Shown here piece by piece: positions 59,708 to 64,000 of a stretch of DNA of 64,000 nt (its first letter is position 1; each line of letters starts with the position of its first letter). The position numbers and the translations under genes were made by a program. Origin of the DNA: Cohnella lupini (GTDB lineage Bacteria > Bacillota > Bacilli > Paenibacillales > Paenibacillaceae); contig NZ_QRDY01000005.1 in NCBI RefSeq assembly GCF_003386205.1, positions 248,001 to 312,000 on the forward strand. The letters are read 5' to 3'. Below the pieces are notes generated by a model. That model saw only the letters and a program-made list of their open reading frames with translations. It ran no database searches and was not told the DNA's origin.

Positions 59708-61429
59708 TTACCGAAGGAGATTGGTTTTCGCCAGTTCAATGATTTCGTTGCCCTGCCCGTTCAGAACGGCTTTCAACATCCACATCGTAAATCCGCGTGC
59801 TTGCTCGAAGTTAATCTTCGGCGGCATAGCCAGCTCTTGCCGATTGACGACGACGTCCAGCAAGACAGGACCGCCGTGTTCGAACGCTCGGCGGACGGCG
59901 CTTTCCAATTCCTTCGGATCCTCGACCCGAATTCCTTCGATTCCCATGGCTTGAGCCAGTACCGCGAAGTTAGGATTGTCGAGTTCCGTTCCGAATTCCA
60001 AGAAGCCGGCTGCTTTCATTTCCAATTCCACGAAACCAAGCGCACCGTTATTGAAGACCACGATCTTGATAGGTAACTTATGCTGACGAAGGGTCAATAG
60101 ATCTCCGAGCAGCATGGCGAGTCCTCCATCCCCCGACAGCGATACGACTTGGCGTCCCGGCTCCGCAACCTGCGCTCCGATCGCCTGCGGCATGGCGTTA
60201 GCCATCGTCCCATGGTTAAACGAACCCAGAAGCCTTCTTTTGCCATTCATACGCAAGTACCTGGCAGCCCACACGGTCGGCGTCCCGACATCGCAAGTCA
60301 GAACGGCATCCTCGTCCGCTAGATCGCTGATGACCTTCATGAGGAATTGCGGATGAATGGGCGCTCGGCCGGGAGCCGCCAGCTTGTCCAGCTCCTCGCG
60401 TACTTTGGCATAATGCGCGGAATAGCGCTGCAGATGATCGGGGGAACGCGTTTCCTTTAACAGGGGTAAAAGCAATTCTACCGTCGTCTTCACGTCCCCG
60501 CACGCCCCGTATGTAAGCGTCGTTCGCCGGCCTAACCGCGAGGCATCCAAATCAACCTGGAGGATGGTCGCTTTCTCCGGATAAAATTGCCGATATGGAA
60601 AATCGGTGCCGAGCATAAGTAAGACATCGCATTCCATCATGGCGTGATAACCGGAAGAATATCCGATAAGGCCGGTTAATCCGACGGAAAACGGGTTGTC
60701 GTATTCCAGATATTCTTTGCCTCGCAACGCTATGACCATCGGGGATTGCAGCTTCTCGCACAGCTTCATTAGCGAAGCATGAGCTCCCGCGCATCCGGCG
60801 CCGCACAGTATGGTGATCCTCTTGCCCTCGTTTAAGTAGCCGGCAAGCTTCTTCAATTCGTCCGTCGACGGGCTGACGATCGGCCGGGTGGAATGAATAA
60901 CGCGTTCCGGAACGGGGCTTTCGTCGTATTCGAAGGCGGCTACGTCGCCCGGAAGCACTAAGACGGATACTCCCGACCTTGCTACCGCGGTTTGCATCGC
61001 CATCGTAACCGCTCGAGGAATTTGCTTCGGTCCGGTTACGATTTCGCAGAAGAAGCTGCATTCCCGGAATAACATGTCAGGACGAGTCTCTTGAAAGAAG
61101 CCGCTGCCGATTTCGCTGCTTGGAATATGAGCGGCAATCGCGAGTACGGGCACCCGGTTTCGATGGCAATCGTACAATCCGTTAATGAGATGCAAATTAC
61201 CCGGACCGCTGCTGCCCGCGCATACGGCGATCGCTCCGGTAAGTGCGGCATCCGCGCCGGCCGCGAACGCGGCAACCTCTTCATGGCGGACATGGATCCA
61301 TTCTATCTCTCCGGAACGGCGAATCGCATCGAGCAAGGCATTGAGCGAATCGCCAATAATGCCGTATATTCGCTTTACTCCCGCATTCAGAAGGGATTCC
61401 ACGATGGAATCCGCTATCGTTCTTCTCAA
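59708..61429 (-). CDS. Pyruvate oxidase-type thiamine-diphosphate enzyme (PoxB/YdaP-like)
   Basis: 573 residues from TTG 61429 (AAAGGAGA upstream). Three domains: N-terminal pyrimidine-binding (IYGIIGDSLNALLDAIRR; activating Glu in WIHVRHEEVAAFAAGADA; CAGSSGPGNLHLINGLYDC), central FAD-type (LCGAGCAGAHASLMKLCEKL), and ThDP-binding (GDGGLAMLLGDLLTLRQ to FNNGALGF, with Asp and Asn-Asn Mg ligands). Oxidises pyruvate to acetate and CO2, passing electrons to quinone, in PoxB; the peroxide-forming type cannot be excluded. Single gene. Confidence 0.9.
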   Translation of the reverse strand: MRRTIADSIVESLLNAGVKRIYGIIGDSLNALLDAIRRSGEIEWIHVRHEEVAAFAAGADAALTGAIAVCAGSSGPGNLHLINGLYDCHRNRVPVLAIAAHIPSSEIGSGFFQETRPDMLFRECSFFCEIVTGPKQIPRAVTMAMQTAVARSGVSVLVLPGDVAAFEYDESPVPERVIHSTRPIVSPSTDELKKLAGYLNEGKRITILCGAGCAGAHASLMKLCEKLQSPMVIALRGKEYLEYDNPFSVGLTGLIGYSSGYHAMMECDVLLMLGTDFPYRQFYPEKATILQVDLDASRLGRRTTLTYGACGDVKTTVELLLPLLKETRSPDHLQRYSAHYAKVREELDKLAAPGRAPIHPQFLMKVISDLADEDAVLTCDVGTPTVWAARYLRMNGKRRLLGSFNHGTMANAMPQAIGAQVAEPGRQVVSLSGDGGLAMLLGDLLTLRQHKLPIKIVVFNNGALGFVELEMKAAGFLEFGTELDNPNFAVLAQAMGIEGIRVEDPKELESAVRRAFEHGGPVLLDVVVNRQELAMPPKINFEQARGFTMWMLKAVLNGQGNEIIELAKTNLLR

Positions 61430-61520
61430 GGGATAATCTCCTTTGCAGTTTTTAACTATTTTGCCATAATACGAGCAGGCTATTCCCTAGTTGTCGGGAT
61501 AAGATGATAGCTCCACAGGA

Positions 61521-61564
61521 AAAAGCGGCAGGTATTCCGCATGAACGAAATACCTGCCGCTTTA
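61521..61564 (-). terminator. Rho-independent terminator of the xylonate dehydratase gene
   Basis: On the minus strand, AAAGCGGCAGGTATT pairs with AATACCTGCCGCTTT (loop about 14), followed by TTCC after TTTTT. It lies 64 bases after the dehydratase stop. Confidence 0.85.
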
Positions 61565-61627
61565 ATCGTAAGCAACCGTCACAAAACAAGAACTAAGAAA
61601 GAAAAAACTTGTAAGCTATCGATTTCG

Positions 61628-63610
61628 CTAAACGCCGTTTTCCTCGAGCGCGCGCATGCCGGCTTTCAACGTAGAAATGATGCGGTTCGCGTCGTACACG
61701 CAGCCCTTCCAGGTGCCGCCGCTTGCAGCCTGCATAGCGGCCCACAAGCGGGTGTCATCGGGAAGATCCGGGTCTTCGGCCAGACCCGGGTGCGGCGTTC
61801 TCGCAGCAAGGAGCGCCGCCCCTTCGGCCGGCGATTCCGGCCGTTCGCCGCATCCGACCATGTCGATGCTTCCGTCGAGTCCGCGCGTATCGATCCTGAT
61901 GTCTACCCAGTCGCCGTCGCGAAGACGGCCGACGGGACCGCCGGCGAGCGCTTCGGGGCCGATGTGGCCGATGCATGCGCCGGTCGACACGCCCGAGAAC
62001 CGGGCGTCGGTCAACAGAGTCACGCGCTTACCGAACGAAAGGTGCTTCAGCGCCGACGTCAGCTGATACGTTTCCTCCATGCCGGTCCCGGACGGTCCCC
62101 GACCGATCAGGGCCAGAACATCGCCGGCGGCGATGCCGCCGAGCTTGATCGCGCGGATCGCCTCGCGCTCGGTCGTGAAAACCTTCGCCCGGCCGACGTG
62201 CCGGAATACGCCGTTCTCATCCAGCACGGACGGGTCGATGGCGGTCGACTTGATGACCGAGCCCTCCGGAGCGAGATTACCGGTCGGGAGCGTAACGGTC
62301 GACGTCAGCCCCGCCGCCTTCGCCGCCAGTGGGCTGAAGATGACCGTATCCGGATCGATGCCCTCCCGATCGGCGAGATAGGCGCGCATCCGGCTTCTCC
62401 TTTCGGAGCCTTGCCACCAGTCCAGCACTTCGCCGACCGTAAGTCCGGACGCCGTTAGCGCCTTTTCTTCAAGAACGCCAAGCTTCCGAAGATGCAACAT
62501 CGCTTCCGGGACGCCGCCGGCGAGGAATACGCGAACGGTTGGATGCGGAATCGGCCCGTTCGGCAGAACGCTGACAAGCCGCGGTACGGCTCGGTTCACC
62601 GCCGCCCAGTCTCCGGCTTCCGGGACGGCGAGCCCCGCCGCGTGCGCGATCGCGGGAATATGAAGGAGCAGGTTCGTGGATCCGCCGAAGGCCGCGTGGA
62701 CGACCATCGCGTTGCGGATAGACGCGTCGGTGAGCAGGTCGCTCATCGTCAGGCCCGATGCCGCGAGCGCCATGGCCGCGCGGGCAGACTGGCGGGCCAT
62801 GGCCGTCCATACCGGCTGACCCGAAGGGGCGAGAGCCGCGTGCGGCACCGTCAAGCCCAATGCCTCGGCGACGACCTGGGCGGTTCCCGCCGTCCCGAGG
62901 AACTGGCAGCCGCCTCCCGGCGTCGCGCAAGCCCGGCAGCCGAGATCGGCTGCCTCCTCAAGCGTCAGCTCGCCGTTCGCGTAACGCGCGCCGATCGTCT
63001 GGATCTTGCCGGCATCCTCTCCGCGCGTAGGCGGAAGCGTGACGCCGCCCGGAACGATGACGCCGGGCAGTTTCTTCATGCCGGCCAGCGCGACCATCAT
63101 TGCGGGAAGGCCCTTGTCGCACGTCGCGACTCCGACGACCGCCGAGCGAGTCGGCAGCGAGCGGATCAGCCGGCGCATCACGATCGCCGCATCGTTGCGG
63201 TAGGGCAACGAATCGTACATGCCCGCCGTGCCCTGCGAACGGCCGTCGCAAGGATCGCTGACGTAACCGGCGAACGGTATACCGCCCGCTCCCGAGATTT
63301 CGTCCGCCGCCGCCTTCATCAGCAGCCCGATTTCCCAATGCCCGGTATGATAACCGAGCGCCGCGGGTGTACCGTCCTCGTTGCGAATGCCGCCTAACGT
63401 CCCTAGGAGAAGCACCTCCCGGCCTTTCAGCCGCTCGGGCCGCCAGCCCATGCCGACGTTCTGACTCCACCCGAACAAGTCGCCGCTCGGCGCGTTCAAT
63501 AGCTGCTCCGGCGTCAGCGGCAGAGAGCCCGACGGCCCCGGCGCATGCGTCGCCACTTCGAAATAAGCCTCGTCGTCCGGACCCATGACACCCCTTAAAC
63601 GTTCATCCAT
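61628..63610 (-). CDS. yjhG: D-xylonate dehydratase, YjhG/YagF type (IlvD/Edd family)
   Basis: 660 residues, the length of E. coli YjhG/YagF. Dehydrates D-xylonate (or a related aldonate) to 2-keto-3-deoxy-D-pentonate. Iron-sulfur cysteine regions are [39 protein letters not shown] and [20 protein letters not shown]; the C-terminal [23 protein letters not shown] and [21 protein letters not shown] complete the IlvD/Edd fold. GGGAGGAGG precedes ATG 63610. It follows an aldehyde dehydrogenase gene by 22 bases. The gene is much richer in GC than most of the window. Substrate preference within the subfamily is inferred. Confidence 0.92.
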   Translation of the reverse strand: MDERLRGVMGPDDEAYFEVATHAPGPSGSLPLTPEQLLNAPSGDLFGWSQNVGMGWRPERLKGREVLLLGTLGGIRNEDGTPAALGYHTGHWEIGLLMKAAADEISGAGGIPFAGYVSDPCDGRSQGTAGMYDSLPYRNDAAIVMRRLIRSLPTRSAVVGVATCDKGLPAMMVALAGMKKLPGVIVPGGVTLPPTRGEDAGKIQTIGARYANGELTLEEAADLGCRACATPGGGCQFLGTAGTAQVVAEALGLTVPHAALAPSGQPVWTAMARQSARAAMALAASGLTMSDLLTDASIRNAMVVHAAFGGSTNLLLHIPAIAHAAGLAVPEAGDWAAVNRAVPRLVSVLPNGPIPHPTVRVFLAGGVPEAMLHLRKLGVLEEKALTASGLTVGEVLDWWQGSERRSRMRAYLADREGIDPDTVIFSPLAAKAAGLTSTVTLPTGNLAPEGSVIKSTAIDPSVLDENGVFRHVGRAKVFTTEREAIRAIKLGGIAAGDVLALIGRGPSGTGMEETYQLTSALKHLSFGKRVTLLTDARFSGVSTGACIGHIGPEALAGGPVGRLRDGDWVDIRIDTRGLDGSIDMVGCGERPESPAEGAALLAARTPHPGLAEDPDLPDDTRLWAAMQAASGGTWKGCVYDANRIISTLKAGMRALEENGV

Positions 63611-63632
63611 CGCGAGTCCTCCTCCCGTCCGG

Positions 63633-64000
63633 TTATGGCTTCACGAACACGGTTTTCACCGACGTATAGAACTCGATAGCCGCCTGGCCTTGTTCCCGGG
63701 AATACGAGCTGGATGCTTTCATGCCGCCGAAAGGCGCCTGCAGCTCCACGCCGGCCGTCTCGGCGTTTACGCGGACCATCCCGGCTTCCATCTCCTGGAT
63801 GAACGTAAGCGCGCTGCCGATGTCGCGCGTGTATAACGAAGCGCTAAGGCCAAACTCCGTGTCGTTCGCGATCGCGATCGCCTCCTCCAGATCGGCGGCT
63901 TCGATGAGCGCCAATACGGGACCGAAAATCTCTTCCCTCGCAATCGTCATCGAAGGCTTCACCCGGTCGAACACGGCCGGCGTGACGTAGAAACCTTCGG
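63633..64000 (-). CDS. Aldehyde dehydrogenase, C-terminal part (5' end beyond the window)
   Basis: The frame is open at the right edge; the visible 121 residues read [50 protein letters not shown] and [20 protein letters not shown], then end VKTVFVKP. The blocks [16 protein letters not shown] and APFGG are aldehyde-dehydrogenase motifs; the end of the family's catalytic domain is here, the catalytic Cys lies off-window. Adjacent to a xylonate dehydratase, it is probably 2,5-dioxovalerate (ketoglutarate semialdehyde) dehydrogenase of the Weimberg pathway. Confidence 0.9.
   Translation of the reverse strand, partial: EGFYVTPAVFDRVKPSMTIAREEIFGPVLALIEAADLEEAIAIANDTEFGLSASLYTRDIGSALTFIQEMEAGMVRVNAETAGVELQAPFGGMKASSSYSREQGQAAIEFYTSVKTVFVKP

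Noticed and set aside
62492..63397. 301-codon plus-strand frame opposite the xylonate dehydratase
   Set aside because: Arg-rich nonsense protein typical of antisense frames in high-GC genes; the opposite strand carries clear IlvD/Edd motifs.

Overview
The window looks like the chromosome of a spore-forming, moderate-GC Firmicute of the Paenibacillus/Cohnella type. The reasons are a gerA/gerB/gerC spore germination operon with a CLC_0170-type small membrane protein, a YesM/YesN-type two-component pair, several sugar ABC transporters without their own ATPase, strong AGGAGG-like ribosome binding sites with many TTG/GTG starts, and TTGACA/TATAAT-type promoters. I see no tRNA or rRNA genes, no CRISPR array, no intact transposase and no phage genes.

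Layout. (1) 1-8.9 kb: a leftward hexuronate catabolism block (uxaC, uxaB, uxaA, a Gfo/Idh/MocA oxidoreductase), then a sugar-binding lipoprotein and a permease cut by the left edge, with an AraC-type regulator divergent from uxaC. (2) 9-15.2 kb: a response regulator/histidine kinase pair, two small exported proteins, and a GH88 unsaturated glucuronyl hydrolase with its LacI-type repressor behind a perfect 20-bp palindromic operator. Blocks 1 and 2 together suggest growth on pectin or other uronate-containing polysaccharides. (3) 15.2-15.6 kb: a 51-bp tandem repeat fused to a dead LplB-type permease fragment. (4) 15.8-21 kb: an osmoprotectant (Opu) importer with a fused permease/binding protein, a YkgJ-type cysteine cluster protein and a DrrAB-like ABC exporter. 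(5) 21.1-25.3 kb: germination operon. (6) 25.6-36.7 kb: a seven-gene leftward locus (YesM kinase, YesN regulator, binding protein, two permeases, a secreted beta-propeller-like protein, a GH95 alpha-L-fucosidase) for fucosylated glycans. (7) 36.9-41.5 kb: an HxlR relic, a short-chain dehydrogenase and a large secreted alpha-galactosidase-like enzyme with three tandem sugar-binding modules. (8) 41.6-45.9 kb: an operon of HPP membrane protein, PNPOx-like flavoprotein, DsrE-like protein, metallo-hydrolase and VOC protein, with a divergent atypical GntR regulator. (9) 46-48.8 kb: MFS transporter, then TetR regulator with a short-chain dehydrogenase and three copies of a dyad operator.

(10) 48.9-56.5 kb is the most unusual part. 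A leftward operon (acireductone-dioxygenase-like cupin, alpha/beta hydrolase, second cupin, second paralogous hydrolase) faces a rightward set (SnoaL-like protein, DHA2 MFS exporter, lipoprotein SnoaL paralogue, nitroreductase, DsbA/FrnE-like oxidoreductase), with an HxlR regulator carrying a single N-terminal cysteine. The two arms share a promoter duplicated as an 89-bp inverted repeat with identical -35/-10 architecture. I infer a redox- or electrophile-responsive detoxification system, possibly for quinones or aromatics; the substrate is unknown.

(11) 56.6-61.4 kb: MocR-type regulator, EamA exporter, thioredoxin-like protein and a pyruvate-oxidase-like ThDP enzyme. (12) 61.6-64 kb: a visibly more GC-rich D-xylonate dehydratase (YjhG/YagF type) and the C-terminal end of an aldehyde dehydrogenase cut by the right edge, probably part of a non-phosphorylating pentose pathway.
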